In this document: in pieces, positions 44,526 through 56,419 of the stretch
Position numbering within the stretch: position 1 is the first letter of the stretch
Layout of the letters: each line of letters starts with the position of its first letter
Position numbers and translations under genes: made by a program
Notes under the pieces: generated by a model
Told to the model about the DNA's origin: nothing
Databases searched by the model: none
The model's input: only the letters and a program-made list of their open reading frames with translations
Source of the DNA: Spirometra erinaceieuropaei
Lineage: Eukaryota; Platyhelminthes; Cestoda; Diphyllobothriidea; Diphyllobothriidae
Direction of reading: 5' to 3'
Length of the DNA: 64,000 bases
Assembly: GCA_902702965.1 (NCBI GenBank)
Contig: CACRXP010000425.1
Coordinates: forward strand, 168,147 to 232,146

Positions 44526-44690
44526 TTTTATCCAAATTCTAACCAACAGGTCGAGTGATTGGGCCCCAGGCCTTCCACACTTCGGGGTTGGACATGATTG
44601 GCTGACGACGGCCAATAAGTCGAAAATGACCATTCCGCTCTCCCTCGCCTTTTTCGGTAATTTTGTCTTGCATATATAGGTCTATAGGAA
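44526..44690 (+). mobile_element. tRNA-derived SINE, plus fragment
   Basis: Head remnant 'ttctaaccaacaggtcg', body 'ggttggacatgattggctga' and 'ccattccgctctccctcgcc', stopping at a TATATA-like end. Tail missing. Confidence 0.7.
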
Positions 44691-44865
44691 AAGTGACATT
44701 ACTAATAAAGGCAAAAGGGTCAAAGTGACCGTTTCCGGCGCATAAGATGCCATCAGCGAGCCACACCCAAACCAGGTTTGCCACCTCCTAGGTCCGGTCA
44801 GGCGTTCTTTTGGTTAGAAATTAAAAATTTCAATTAATGAGTCACGGGCTCTTTGTCCTATTGAT
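44691..44865 (-). mobile_element. tRNA-derived SINE, minus fragment
   Basis: Minus strand: 'aggacaaagagcccgtgact', a head with 'taaccaaaagaacgcctgac', body 'gtgtggctcgctgatggcat'. The body diverges beyond 'cggaaacggtcactttgac'. Confidence 0.65.
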
Positions 44866-44869
44866 GGCG

Positions 44870-45170
44870 GTTGGGTATATCAACTATGGTAGAGGACGCG
44901 CGTGATCAAGTTAAGGGACATATTTGTAACGTTGTGCCTTGGGGCTCGACCCATAGATCCGCAGGCAATCGCAAGGTGGTTAGTAGCATGGGAAGAACGG
45001 CATTACCGACGAAGATAAGGGAGACAGAAATGGTCCCTTCCGACTTTTCGGCCGTCGTCAGCCAGCCACACCCAATCCGAGGTGTATAGTCCTTGGAGTT
45101 CGTTCCCGCGACCTGTTCGTTAGAAGTTCAATGCCCTAACCATTGAGCCACGGGCTCGTTGTCCCTTCAG
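44870..45170 (-). mobile_element. tRNA-derived SINE, near full length
   Basis: Minus strand: 'gggacaacgagcccgtggct', A box 'tggctcaatggttagggc', 'gaacttctaacgaacaggtc', damaged B box 'gggaacgaactcc', body 'tggctggctgacgacggccg', tail 'gagccccaaggcacaacgtt' and 'ctctaccatag'. The TTGAACTTCTAAC core strengthens the link to tRNA-Arg(UCU). Confidence 0.8.
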
Positions 45171-45285
45171 GCGGCACGCCACGACGTTGGATATGACTGG
45201 CTGATAACGACTAGCAAATCAGAAGCGGCTATTCCAATCTTCCCCATCTTTATACGACATTTCCTTCTGCCTATAGGCCAGGGTG
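45171..45285 (+). mobile_element. SINE body fragment, plus
   Basis: 'ttggatatgactggctgata' and 'gctattccaatcttccccatct' match the SINE body. Head lost. Head-to-head with the preceding copy. Confidence 0.6.
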
Positions 45286-45289
45286 CCTA

Positions 45290-47690
45290 CACCCACCGGG
45301 GTGCATCGGATGGATTCAAACAGAGCATTTTCGTGGGATTTATAAGGTCGAATGGGACTACCCTAAGCTATTGTGCCAGCGTCTACCGCCAAAAGTTTAT
45401 GCAAGCCAGTCTTGTGCGCATTAAGGGATCTCATGCAAGTTCTGCGTCTACCATGGTCGAAGGTTGGTTTATTGCATACAATTTTCTGCGTCTTCTTCCT
45501 AACCTTCATTCCTCCTAACTCACTTGTGTGAAAATACGAGCTTTAATCGATTTCCTCCTTGTACCTCCGTTACATACATTTGTACTGGTCTGGGGCTAAT
45601 CTACCGAAAGCGAAAGTATGCTCGACAACTAGTCTTCTGAGGATGTAAAATGTAGAAACTTGCAACTAATTGTTTTGCTTGCTGTGAAAAATCATGCGCA
45701 TTGGATTCTCATCCCCTCCCTGTGTCATGCACCGATTTAATGCAAAATCGCATTCAGAAGTGACTTCTTTGTTTGGGACTGTCTCTGGTGATACGTTCGA
45801 GTGAGCACCCGAAACGTCACACCGACAGACTTCTTGTCAACACGATTGCGTCTTTTTTTCTTCTGAGCGACGTCTTTCTTTAGATCCACTGTCGTTCTTT
45901 CGAAGGATAAATGCGGTATCAAAAGTAATTCATCTCATCCTGTGGTTTAAGTTCGCTCCCTGAAAATGGATAGTTCTTTTTGAAGTACAACGTGCTGCCG
46001 TTTACCTTGAGCTTCAAATATAAAGTCAGCGAATCCTAAACAGAGTCTTCGTGCCGCAATAATTTTTATTTACTGACAAGTCACAATTTTTGTCTTATTG
46101 GCCTCAGAGGAGTTTAAAGGCAAATTCCAAAGGAAAAAAACACTGCAGAATTATGTCCTGGTTTACTGTCTTCCTTGTCATTATATATCTTCAGAAAGTG
46201 CAGTAGCAAACTAAGGTTGGCGAGCTGTGACCTCTGCCGAAAAAATGTACTATTTACAATGTAAAGGTAGCCATGGTATATACTGGAGGCTTATGTAAAT
46301 AGCTAAATTTTTCAGGAGTCGATGGCCCGTAGGATTTAGGGGAGGACTTATTTCCAGGCATACTTGAGTCTCTGGCCTACGAAGAAAATTCTGTTAGATT
46401 GATTATCACTTTTCATTGGTGTTGTAAGATGATGGAATTTGACCTTACCCATTTCCCACTTGACCTTATGGTTTTTATTGAATGCCTTCTCTCAGATAAG
46501 CGCTTTTAGGCAAGTTTATTTGAAAATGTTGTTGGAATTATGGAGCTGCCATCAAAAACGCTATCTAGAAGTCTGGAAATGGGTTTCGCCTATTTTTTTT
46601 GGTTCTCTGGAGCAACTGGGAGGTAGTTCCCCCAGCGTTCCAGTGAGCTTTCCTAATTAATAAACGTCCCACGTTTTCAATGTGAGGGTATTTTTTCCTA
46701 CAAATTAATGCATTAACGTGAAAAAAGTTTTAATTTTGCTTCGCAAGATACGGATGACTCCGGCCTTCGCTCAAAAGTCGAGACTATTTCGGCTTAAACG
46801 AGGCTATTTTCACTCGATGAAATCTCTAAAAGGGGAGTCGAGTTCACCTAAATTGTAAGATGGTGAAACTCGAAAGCCGTGACTTGACTTTTTCCTGTGC
46901 GTCCAAATGGAATGATGACGAAAATTGAGACGGTGAATTTTAAGCAGGTATGATGTTCTATAGTTTATTTCTTCGCGTAGCCCATTCGGGAAAGTGTCCT
47001 TTTCGCATGTAAAAGATACTTGTAAATAATTTTTTCCGTTAAAATGTTTACCAATTTGAACGGAAATCTACGTTACTGTATATTCAAGCAGTTGCCTACG
47101 CCAATAATTGTTCTCAGTTAAGTTTGCGCATTCGAGAGAGGAGAATAATCTAAATGCCAGAATTTTGCTAAACAGTCATGCTTAGAATACCAGACGTTTT
47201 AAAACGCTAGGCTTATAAAGCGGCGTGATTTCATGCAGCAAAAGGCAGTAATAACGCCTTTATCGTTTGTCCAAAATTTTTGATGTTTTCCTACCCTTTA
47301 CGAATACTCAATAACCAGAAGGCGACGTGCGAGCATACATAGCTTTCGATAAATTCTCCTCGGGCCAGTACAATTATATAGGAACGTGGGAGAGACAAAA
47401 ACATGTCAGTGATAAGAGAAATCGATTAAAATTCGGCGGGCTGTGAGAATGTGGGGAAGGGGGTGAGGGGTGATAGTAGGCAGTGTCAGGGGCGGGGTGA
47501 GGGTGGAAGGGCAGGGAAAGTTGCAGGGCTAGTCGGCCTTTGACCACGGCAGGCGCGGAGCTTGAACGTGGTTCTTCTACTCGCACAAGATTGGTTTTCG
47601 TGACCTGTTGGCGGCCGCTTCTGCTGTTGATGACACGCACTGGCCCAGTAGCTTAGGAAAGCTCGATGGGACCTTATAACTTACCACGAA
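45290..47690. other. No recognisable gene
   Basis: Short frames only. The stretch 47440-47530 is G-rich on the plus strand, which produces a proline-rich minus frame of no evident meaning. Confidence 0.4.
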
Positions 47691-47699
47691 AAGGTTTTC

Positions 47700-48115
47700 C
47701 TCTCAGTGGCTATGTTGACTCTTAGTCAAAGGGTCTGAAAGCGTGTGCTATGCCAGTATCAGCGAACCACGGCCCTCGCAACCTGGAATGCGCTGGCGGT
47801 TCCTTTGTTCCCTTGTTCCCTGCTGGTATATGCGCTTACGCTCCCGCTGGGTATAAAGATGGTAGGCATGGCTTCCCAGTCATCACCCTCGTTCTTCTGA
47901 TCCCTGTTGAGGTGTTGCTGTTGGTGAAAAATCCTAGTCAAGTGTATGTTGTGGACAAGGGCGTGTGGTGGCTGGCCCAGGTGTGAGTCCGGCCGTGCCA
48001 TCCACCTGCGCCCTTCCCCGCCTTCGGGCTTCTTGTCTCCGTCTTGACATCGGGTGCAGGTGGGGGGAGGAGGAGAGAGTGCAGTAGATGCAGTGCAAGT
48101 CTACATTCGCTATAA
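47700..48115 (-). repeat. GC-rich dispersed repeat G, minus copy
   Basis: The reverse complement is collinear with 59400-59830: 'gcatctactgcactctctcct', 'gtcaagacggagacaagaagc', 'gcaggtggatggcacggccgg', 'aggatttttcaccaacagcaac' and 'gcgagggccgtggttcgctgat' (matches partial). Translated, both copies read similar peptides (VKTE.R.P.AG.GA.GWHGR), but the frames are short and end abruptly. Confidence 0.65.
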
Positions 48116-48300
48116 ACTAATTCACGCAAAAGTCACCGTTCCTACTGCACCTTGCTGTGTAGCAAACGGTAGACATCGTCGGAATCGACGATCGAGCTGT
48201 CATGTTAAGTTTTGAGTATATGTTAAAATACTTTTTCTAGGTCCAGTTTCGGCCACCGCGTGGCTTAAAAACAGACCGAACAAAAGACTAACAGTCCTAG

Positions 48301-48491
48301 GAATGAAGGCGAAATTTCGAGTTCCAGGTGTATGCATAAGCGAAGAATAAGAAGAGTCGAGCACCGGAACACTGTGTTTATTGTTCTGAGCTTTCAGACT
48401 CGTACAGGAGTCCATCGTCAGAGGTGGACTTCTGTATGAGTCTGAAAGCTCTGGACAATAAACACAGTGTTCTGGTGCTCGACTCTTCTTC
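48301..48491. mobile_element. PLE terminal-sequence palindrome with hammerhead-like core
   Basis: Arms of about 68 bp at 48346-48413 and 48425-48491 are inverted copies around the 11-bp loop TCGTCAGAGGT. The left arm, read on the minus strand, has an unmutated set: CTGACGA (plus 48415-48421), stem GGACTC/GAGTCT, GAAAGC and CTC (plus 48388-48395). The tail also matches the PLE-A terminus ('acactgtgtttattgttct', 'gaagagtcgagcaccggaac', 'gtatgcataagcgaag'). Inverted terminal sequences are a known feature of Penelope-like insertions. Confidence 0.7.
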
Positions 48492-48499
48492 ACTTAGTC

Positions 48500-51400
48500 T
48501 TAGAAAAATAACAGTACCTATGAGGCCACTCTGTTGCGCTTCTACAATTGCATAACAGTCTTACGCTGAGCAAATAAAGCGAAAATGACCCAAGTATAAA
48601 GAGGAAGGTCTGCTCTTAAGTTTGCAGTAGAATTGCTACCGTTTTTCAGGAAAGTGAAAAAGCCTACCAAAGGTCATGATTTTTCCTCTGACTTTATCTT
48701 GAAAAAGAGCAAAGTACACGGACATGCATCAGCCAAATACTTTATTGAAGCGCTTTTCTGATTAGGCAGCTTATAAGAGAACTTTTCTCACGTGACCACT
48801 TTATTTATGGGCTTTTATTTGTCTCTGCGTCAAGGTTTAATTTTTGGGTGATTTTGCAGACACCGAAAACCTGAAATTGGGCATGACAGACTGACAACGG
48901 CCAGCAACTGTCGTTCCTTTCTTCCTCGTTTTTGTCAGTATCCAGTGAAGACGCGTTTGTATACCTCCTACTATCATGAGTTACGCTCAAAATTTCGAAA
49001 TTCATGGTCCAGTTCCCAGTCGAAGATGCACGCAATCACCGTGCTCTGAGGCCTTCTGTCTCTCAGTTGAAGGTCGTAAATGTAGTCCAGTCACGTCCTC
49101 TCCCCCGTTCTCTTGCCCCCCTTCCCTCCTTACCGGTTGCTGTCGCACTCCCATAGACTCCGGAAACAAGCTGTTGTACGAGTCCAAAAGCTGAGTCCGA
49201 GACAACCGCTATTTCAGTGATCGCAGGTCGTATTTTCCTACAACATGAATCTACGACTCGCCAAGAGAGTATTGCTTTGAGTAAGGAGAGCACCTTCGAT
49301 CAGAAAACCGTCCTAGCTCCTGTGCACTCTAAAGCAACCTTAAGTGTTCACTTGCCTAAAAGATTACCGTGAATTTATTTTCACAACTCTGAGTCCTCAT
49401 GGTACTCATAGGACGTAACAAGAAACACAGATTATGCTTCTTTCTTTGTGAGTCCCAACAATGAACTACTGCCACGAGATTTCATGGCGTCAACGAATTT
49501 TGCATGTTTCGTAGCCTTTGCCTTGTTCAACCTACAGTAAAGTATGTTGCACCAAAAGTAAGGTGAATATTCACAAAAATATCAGGTTTGGTAACTAGGT
49601 TATTTGGTATCCGGTTAGACCACTTTTTACGAGGGTTATATCTATAGCTTCGTCAATATCACTGATATGCTCCGCAAGGAGGGAAAAGCGATGTTCTCGT
49701 TTTGTTCTAGGACTTCTTGAGGTCCTACTCGCAGTCTGGATTCACAAATACTCGGCTATTGGAGAACAGAAGTAAGCAGACGCCTTATCGGAGAGGGACG
49801 ATTGTTTGCCAGACATTAGGAATTCTTACGCAAGCGCCTCTCCAAGTCCACAAAACACGAACACTTTGCGTCATTCTGTTGTAGGTTCACTTGCGTTGGA
49901 TGAACGAGCGCCAAAAGGCTTATTAAAAGAGGCCATTTAATTGGCTGATTCGTCATTGGCGCGTATTGTAAGGTGGACGAAGTGACGCAGTTATAATGCG
50001 ATCGAATGAAAAGGCAAAATTAGGTTGAAAAAATTATTTTATTTAAATGGCAACCATTATGACCATATATGCCCCAACTTTATCCCCATCATTCAATTCA
50101 TTTGTATTAAAGCACAATGAAAAATCGGTATTGTTCTACATCAGCGTCTCCGCTTTTCCTGTTTTTACCGACTGCTTAATGAAAGTAAGGTTTTAGGAAG
50201 CCAAATTCACGAACGCACGTTTTCAATTATTCATCTTCAGGCATTAACTATAATATAAGTTGCTTGTAATTAATATGATGAAAAATCTAAAACGAATTTT
50301 TTGCCGATTTTAACTTCCTCAATTTAAACATGGGTGTCATTGGACAAAATAAGGTTTTTTTCATTAAAGTAAGCTAAAGCTCGAATTTTGAGGCAACGGT
50401 CGGGAAAGTCTCTCGAAAAAATTAAACGCCAGCAATGCTGGACAACGGGCAAAGGGTATCGCAAGATTGGTGTTCGGCCAAACACGGAGTGAAACAAAAA
50501 ATCAAGACGGGAACATTTGTAAGATGCCAAGGCGACCAATCGAAAGACAACCCTGTGCTTTTGCAGTGCATTCCAGTACTTCAGAATGGATAATAACTCA
50601 AACTGTTCAAGAGGTTCAGCCGTTTTCAAATTTTTCCCTTCTATCTCCTCTGCTGCCCTTTGGGTCATCAAGAATTGTTAAAGCGAACCCCCACCAACTC
50701 GACCTACGAGCACCATCCAGTTGACTGGGATCAGATATGTTCACTTACTCGGGAGCAGCGTTTAACCGGACCTTTTCGACTTTAGAAAGAAACTGGCGTT
50801 TCATTTCTGTCTTGTAGCTACTTCCACGCGTATTGCTCTCGCCAGCCTCGCTTCGGGCGCAATCATTCCACTGAACCTAAGGTCTTCAATGAAGGGTTTG
50901 GGCATTCTTATCCAATTGGTGCTTCCTTCTAAAACAGCAATGATTGCCGGATCGTTGTCCGGCCCAATTGCCCATATCTTGGTCGATCACGAAGGTGACG
51001 ATATCAGGTGTGCATTGGGAATAAGGCGAAGATTTCTAAAGAAATACTACTTTGACTGCGACATCATTCAGTTGATTTCTGTTGATTAAAAGGCTGTTCA
51101 TCGACCCTGCAGAGTTTGTTTCTGGCAAATAGCGCGCAGTGATTCGGGTTACTCTTGGTTCTGAGAAACCAGATAGACAAAACTGGTTGTCTTAAATAAC
51201 CTCCAACTATTCAGGATGACAGGACACACATCCTGCGCTCAGAATCTCTCGAGCGGTGCTAATAATAATTTTTAACTTGAACACCAGAACATAAAAATGT
51301 TGAAACAGAAGGCAGGAATTAAAACAAATTAGTATAAGTGTCTTAGATATCGCTTGGATAGTTTAAAATTTAAATTCTTGTAAATGACACATGAACAGCG

Positions 51401-53160
51401 GTTTTTTAAGATAGGCTGACTTTAAAATGGAGTGGTGATCCCCGTAAATAAACCCTACAGCCCCCTGTACCTGGCATTCCTAAATTGCTTGCTTCAAGCA
51501 AAAATTGCGCAAAGTGTGGGGAAGAAATAGCATTCAGCTGTGAACGTAGTAGACCGAAATATGCATATTGTGTGCCTATTAAGTGGTCGAAACTGTGTCA
51601 CCATTTCGATATGATTTTAATTCGAAAAAAGTATTAAGAAAAAATTGTTATATATTTTACAAAACATTCTTTTAACGAAAATCTGGGACAGGTTCTGCAG
51701 CCTGTATCCTTTTTTGAACACGCCGAATCTGTCAGGTGGCCAGGTTGGGATAGGCAAAGGCAAGAGCCAGACTGATGACTTTGACGCTGCGCAATCCTGT
51801 CCCCATAGAAGGGAAAATAAACGAAATTACTTCGGTTTTGTAGAGGGAAGTTCGCCGCACCACACTCGCAAACCACCTCAAGAGGCTGCGGGGTAGATTG
51901 GTATGATTCCAACCAAGCCAGACTGGCTCACGGAGCGCGTTAATGAGGCTGCGCAGAGCCCGCGGGAGAGCATAATCACTGTTCTACACGGGGGCAGGCT
52001 CTGGCACGCCTAGATATAGGCATCAGCCTAATCCTATCATCAGTTGGTTGACAGGCTCGGACACTCGACTGGTGCGTGGGAGAGGAAAGAGGGAGGTAAG
52101 CCGACATTGGGGAACCCATCCTCACTGCATATCTCTTCTTTTTCATTATAATAAATCTACCGCGCTGGAATCTATAACGACGCGCTAAGAGCCAAGCTTG
52201 GCAGTCTGTCAAATGAGGGCCTATGTCAGTCCTTCTCAGAGCTGACAGTAAGGCTCGATGACTCTTTCTTCATGTGGCCACTTCTGTGGCACTTCAAGTA
52301 GGGCGGGATTCCAGCCGACCCTTTTCGCGAAAGCCCGGTTCATGTCTCTGGGGGCCAGGTTGAGTTTGGAAATCGTACGCGGGCTGTTTAAACTTATTAG
52401 TCACTGCGCCCACGCCCACCTCTGGCTGTCCTGACACTGTCATGTCATCGAAGTAGAGTGGGCGCTGAAAGAGAGAATGCGGCAGGCGCCGCCCAAGTCG
52501 GCCCCACTATCAATTGCTTCAAGTACACGTCACCGTCCTGTGCCCATCATCCCGTGGGACAAAAGGGGGGCGTCTTCGTTCACGGCCGTAGAACTGTCGC
52601 CACGCCTGTACTTTGCTCAACATGGTATCTCACCGCCCTTCGTAGAATAATATTGTCAGACCTTACCCGCTTGCATCTCTGTCAGCTGCAAGACGCAGGA
52701 GTACCACAGGAATTTCCGCTGCAGAAGTCGATCAAAGCACGCTGCCAATTGGGTGGCTTTTTAGGGACATGCGCGTGCTTCCTACATGTCACTGAAAGTG
52801 CTCCTATTGGACATACTCTACTACTTTACCCAAAACTGTTTATACCGTTCCACCCTCCATTACTTCGACGAACAGGTCCAACAAATCCCAGTAAAGCATT
52901 CTAGGAGGGCAATCTACCTTTTATCATCTGCAAGAAATAGTGTTTTCATACCACCTTACCTGCCGTTACTCCGGTCTCTCCGTCTTTGGCGAGAGACTGT
53001 GATGTACCTTTTCTTACTCCTTAGAGGTGCCTAAATGAAGCTAAGTACGAACGTTAGTCAGCTACAGACCAGTTAGGGATGTCCAGGCCTGGCGACGTTT
53101 TTTATGTTTCCGAAGGCAATTTGGCCTGTGACAGTGTACTTTCGGTCTTTATGCAGTACA
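48500..53160. other. No recognisable gene; one SINE-body scrap
   Basis: 48865-48945 (plus) resembles the SINE body ('gggcatgacagactgacaac', 'ttgtcagtatcc'). Otherwise I see unrecognised frames, often open on both strands (49002-49205, 50324-50724, 51634-51912). The 148-codon plus frame at 52458-52904 has no motif I know. The sequence around 51900-52500 is GC-richer than its surroundings but yields no repeat match within the window. Confidence 0.35.
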
Positions 53161-53174
53161 AATATTCATGCATA

Positions 53175-53460
53175 AAATTCTTGGTCTGAACCTGTAGACC
53201 TTGAATAAACTGATCTACTCCAAGTTCGTATATAATTTCTGAGAAAATTAAAAAAGCGACATTTTCTAAGTGAAGTATCTACCAGAAAACAGACGGGGAA
53301 TGCTGGGGGACCCACTGACGAGCGGAACGCCTCGCAGCTGCGCCATACGGCGCCAGAATATCGGCAAAACAAGCGTGTATGGGCTTTTGGCTAGTACCTG
53401 TGCTGTTAGTGTGGTATCACTTTACACTTTGTGTAGTACAGTTTATTTTTTGGAAGGGTT
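53175..53460 (+). repeat. Dispersed repeat family, third copy
   Basis: Collinear with 6100-6395 (see that entry), differing by scattered substitutions and small indels. No inverted partner here. Confidence 0.65.
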
Positions 53461-53985
53461 CGCCAGAGGTCGACTATTACACTGATTTTTTAAAAAGGTG
53501 TTGTTCGTTTTCCGAGTGGATTTGAAGTAACTGTATTAATTGGTTTGAATATATACAATTATGATGGCAGGCCCGTTGATCCTGTTCACGAATCATGCTG
53601 ACTTTTCTGCTACAATACTTTTCGCAGTTTTGTCTTCATTAGTTCAAAAAGAAGTACTTAAGAGCTCCTTGGGATAGTCCAAAGCAGTCCGAGCAAGTAC
53701 CTCGGGCAAATATTTGAGAAGGCAATGAAAAAAGCTCCGCGGGAAAGCAGGCGAGTTTGCATGAGCTAAAATCCCCTCTCCGCATATCGCTTTAGTTCCA
53801 CTGAGGAAACACCACCAGATTTGTGTTTACTGAGACGAACACATCGGCCATCGGCTTACAGAACCCTACCGGATCTCCTTCATGTTCACAGTTCATATCC
53901 TCTGAACACCGCTGGGTTTTGTGTTGGTCCCATTTCCGATAACAGACCGCGGAGCATGTTTGGAATTTTAAATCAATAAACAAGT

Positions 53986-54014
53986 CCCCCAACCCTAACC
54001 CTAACCCCTAACAG
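53986..54014 (+). repeat. Short CCCTAA tract
   Basis: 'aaccctaaccctaacccctaac': the cleanest telomere-type run in the window, but only about four units. Confidence 0.7.
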
Positions 54015-54244
54015 GTACGGCTACGAAATTCAATCTTGCCAGACTAATCCAACTTTGACCGCTGAGTACATGCGTGCAATGATAGAACTCTGGCAATGTT
54101 GTACGAGTTCACTGGCCGACTCTCCTCGAAACAACAATGTGAAGGACGGCCCTTTTTTAACCACTGGTACGTCCGTTTTCGGCAGAGGTTGTTGCGATTA
54201 CTATTTCGAGCAGCCACTTCCTCGCAAGGATTCACAATTAAGAA

Positions 54245-54475
54245 ACTGTCATTAATATATCGACCATGGATATCTATGCTCTTCATAATAAAATATAATT
54301 GATCATTTTTAGCTCCCCACGAAAACATCGACTAGTAGGTGGTTCGAGTGGCGGTTTCAGTGCAGTGATGCCCATATGGAGCTAAAATTGACTACAACGT
54401 CTGAATTACATATTCACTGTGTAGCAAATATGGAATTCCTCAAAGGTCACGATCAGTATGAAAATTGGAAAATTC
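54245..54475 (+). repeat. Direct repeat D54, copy 1
   Basis: 'ttcataataaaata.aattgat', 'aaaacatcgact.gtagg', 'gtttcagtgcagtgatg' and 'gctaaaattgactac' are repeated at 54740-54915. The right part ('gaattcctcaaaggtcacga') recurs at 56425-56475, so both belong to one scattered element. Confidence 0.65.
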
Positions 54476-54599
54476 TTATGAGGGGGCGATTTAGTCCCCC
54501 AGGACGACCGTAAACAGGGAATGTACCCTTCAATTTTTCGGTGTCTAATTCAATACTAGGTAAGCTTGATTCAGTGTTAAGAACCTGTCATTAATATAT

Positions 54600-54915
54600 T
54601 CAGATCGTTAGTGGGGAAAGTAGCCGAGGCGGAAAAAGAAAAGGCAACCGGATGTATGACAAATCTGCTGCGAGATTGAAGGAAGCTTAAAATCCCGCAA
54701 AAGACCTGGCTGAGAGGAAACGCGGTGCAACAATATACCAAACTTCAGTAATATATTGAGCATGGAAATCGATGCCCTTCATAATAAAATACAATTGATC
54801 CTATATTTAACTTCCCACAAAAACATCGACTGGTAGGGGTTTCGAGTGGCGGTTTCAGTGCAGTGATGTCCATCTGGCGCTAAAATTGACTATGACGTCT
54901 GAATAAAGTGTTCGC
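54600..54915 (+). repeat. Direct repeat D54, copy 2 with leading block
   Basis: 54600-54725 matches 56960-57105 ('aggcaacc.gatgtatgacaa', 'gactgagaggaaa'), and 54740-54915 matches 54245-54410. The two blocks bracket the PLE-B/PLE-A remnants, suggesting the PLE pieces landed inside a larger repeat. Confidence 0.6.
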
Positions 54916-54917
54916 TG

Positions 54918-55830
54918 TGTGAATAAGAAGGAGTTTCGAGCACCCGAACATTTCGTTTATTCCGCAAATATTCCCATGTTACACTTGAAAAGTCAAGTTG
55001 GCTAACACGTGTTTTCAGTAATTCTTCGTCAGGCCAATACAATTACATGAAGGAGTGAAAGTGTACAAAATTAACAGTGTTTATAGGTGTCTCAAAGTCA
55101 ATTATGTCATTAACACTCATCTTTCCCACGCCGCCCGCATGACGAGGTCGGCGGGTTTTGGTCCTTAGGGCTAGGGGAGGGGGGTAAGCGAGTTTTTGAG
55201 TGATGCTCTGGGATTGAGTACACGGAGTACCCATCACTGTAATCAGGGATTTGAGGTGGCATGTCGTCATCACGTGAGGTTGGCGTTGGCCACGGCAGAG
55301 AGAGCGCTTGTGTCAGGGTTTTCTGACAGCATAGCACCGGATTCGTTAGCCGTATTGCCACTGCCTCGGCCGTTGCTAGTATCCGTTGGCGTAGGCCTTT
55401 AGAGAAGCTTGTTGGTGTCCGATAGACAACCTGAAATGCTTCCTTGGCATCGACTCGGTGATCGTATCGATTAAATGTGCGAGAATAGAACTCGAAACCG
55501 ATCGGGTCTCACCTCTGCCTAGCCAGGCGGGCATATGTTCACGCACCCTTTTTCACCAGGCGTCTCGTTGTACGGCCGATGTATCCTGCTCCACAGGAGC
55601 AAGTGAATGAGTAGATGCACATTGATGTGGCCTCCAACGGTAGTCTGTCTTTACCTCCCAAACGTAGGAGGGGAGAGTTTGTGAAACATACGCGTAAATT
55701 CGCCGCGGGGAATGCTCTCGTGACAGCTGTAGTTAAGCGCCGTCTGACTATTTCGCTCGCTGCGTCCCCTGCAAAAGGCAGTCTTATGAGTACATCTTTC
55801 TTTTCTGCAGTCGCAACAGTGGGCTTTGCG
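54918..55830 (-). pseudogene. PLE family B, GIY-YIG domain with 3' tail
   Basis: The minus-strand 128-codon frame at 55539-55925 holds (from about residue 38) VLIRLPFAGDAASEIVRRR, TRAFPAANLRV, FTNSPLLRLGGKDRLPLEATS, then CIYSFTCSCGAGYIGRTTRRL: a good GIY-YIG start with Tyr, the Cys pair and YIG-R-T-R. A frameshift after RLVKKG leads to MPAWLGRGETR and further C-terminal pieces near 55400. The 3' non-coding part (55205-54990) is shared with 17948-18160. At 54918-54962 the minus strand ends with 'aataaacgaaatgttcgggtg', the same terminus as PLE-A. RT absent: 5'-truncated. Confidence 0.85.
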
Positions 55831-55834
55831 TTTA

Positions 55835-56408
55835 TTGTCCTGAGATTTCGGACTCGTGCAGGAGTCCATTGTCGGAGGTAGTAGCAGCGACAGAACGAGC
55901 GGCGGTTATAGGTCATGTAGGCCAATCATCGGCCAACGGTGCAAGACTGGAGGTGACTACGCAGGGCTCTGTACGCCGACGCCAGATCGATAAATCGATT
56001 GACTGAGTTCTCATTCGAGGCCCAGGCTTCAATCAATTCTCGGCCGGTTTTGGTTCCGGCGTGGGCGAATAGTTTGGAGGTTGCGAAGTTAAACTTGTGA
56101 CCCATGTATTAGGTGTGGGCGGCCACTCGTGATAATGCGTCGCCTCGTCTCACAACCAGCTTATGTTCGTGTATGCGCGATCCGAGCATGCGTCCAGTCT
56201 GGCCTGTGTAGTTACAAGGACAGTTTTGACACGGGATGCAGTACACCACTCCAGATTGCTCTTCAGGCTTTAACCGATCTTTTATTTTGATGACCCTACT
56301 GCGCATGGAGGCTTTGGGACGGTGTGCAATCCCAACACTTAGCTCCCCTCAATGCTCTCGGTCGCTTCTCAAACGCCCTTGATGTATGGCAGAGAATGCC
56401 ATATCGTC
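55835..56408 (-). pseudogene. PLE family A copy 2, GIY-YIG and tail
   Basis: Minus frame 56109-56306: IKIKDRLKPEEQSGVVYCIPC.NC, NYTGQTGRMLGSRIHEHKL, RRGDALSRVAAHT. It preserves the GIY-YIG core better than copy 1 (TGR with the catalytic Arg, then R..EHK). Coding similarity stops at 56408 ('gccatatcgtcactgcgtag'), where the repeat D54 block begins, so the copy is 5'-truncated there. Downstream, the tail at 55839-55878 carries a hammerhead-like hairpin with a damaged core (CCGACAA, GAAATCTC). PLE-B coding sequence abuts it at about 55830 in the same orientation. Confidence 0.85.
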
Positions 56409-56419
56409 ACTGCGTAGCG

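Noticed and set aside
52458..52904. 148-codon plus-strand frame as a gene
   Set aside because: No recognised domain, a second frame overlaps its end, and there is no repeat or splice evidence to support it.
53986..54014. Chromosome end or true telomere
   Set aside because: Only about four CCCTAA units, with ordinary sequence continuing on both sides. The other arrays are degenerate and internal.
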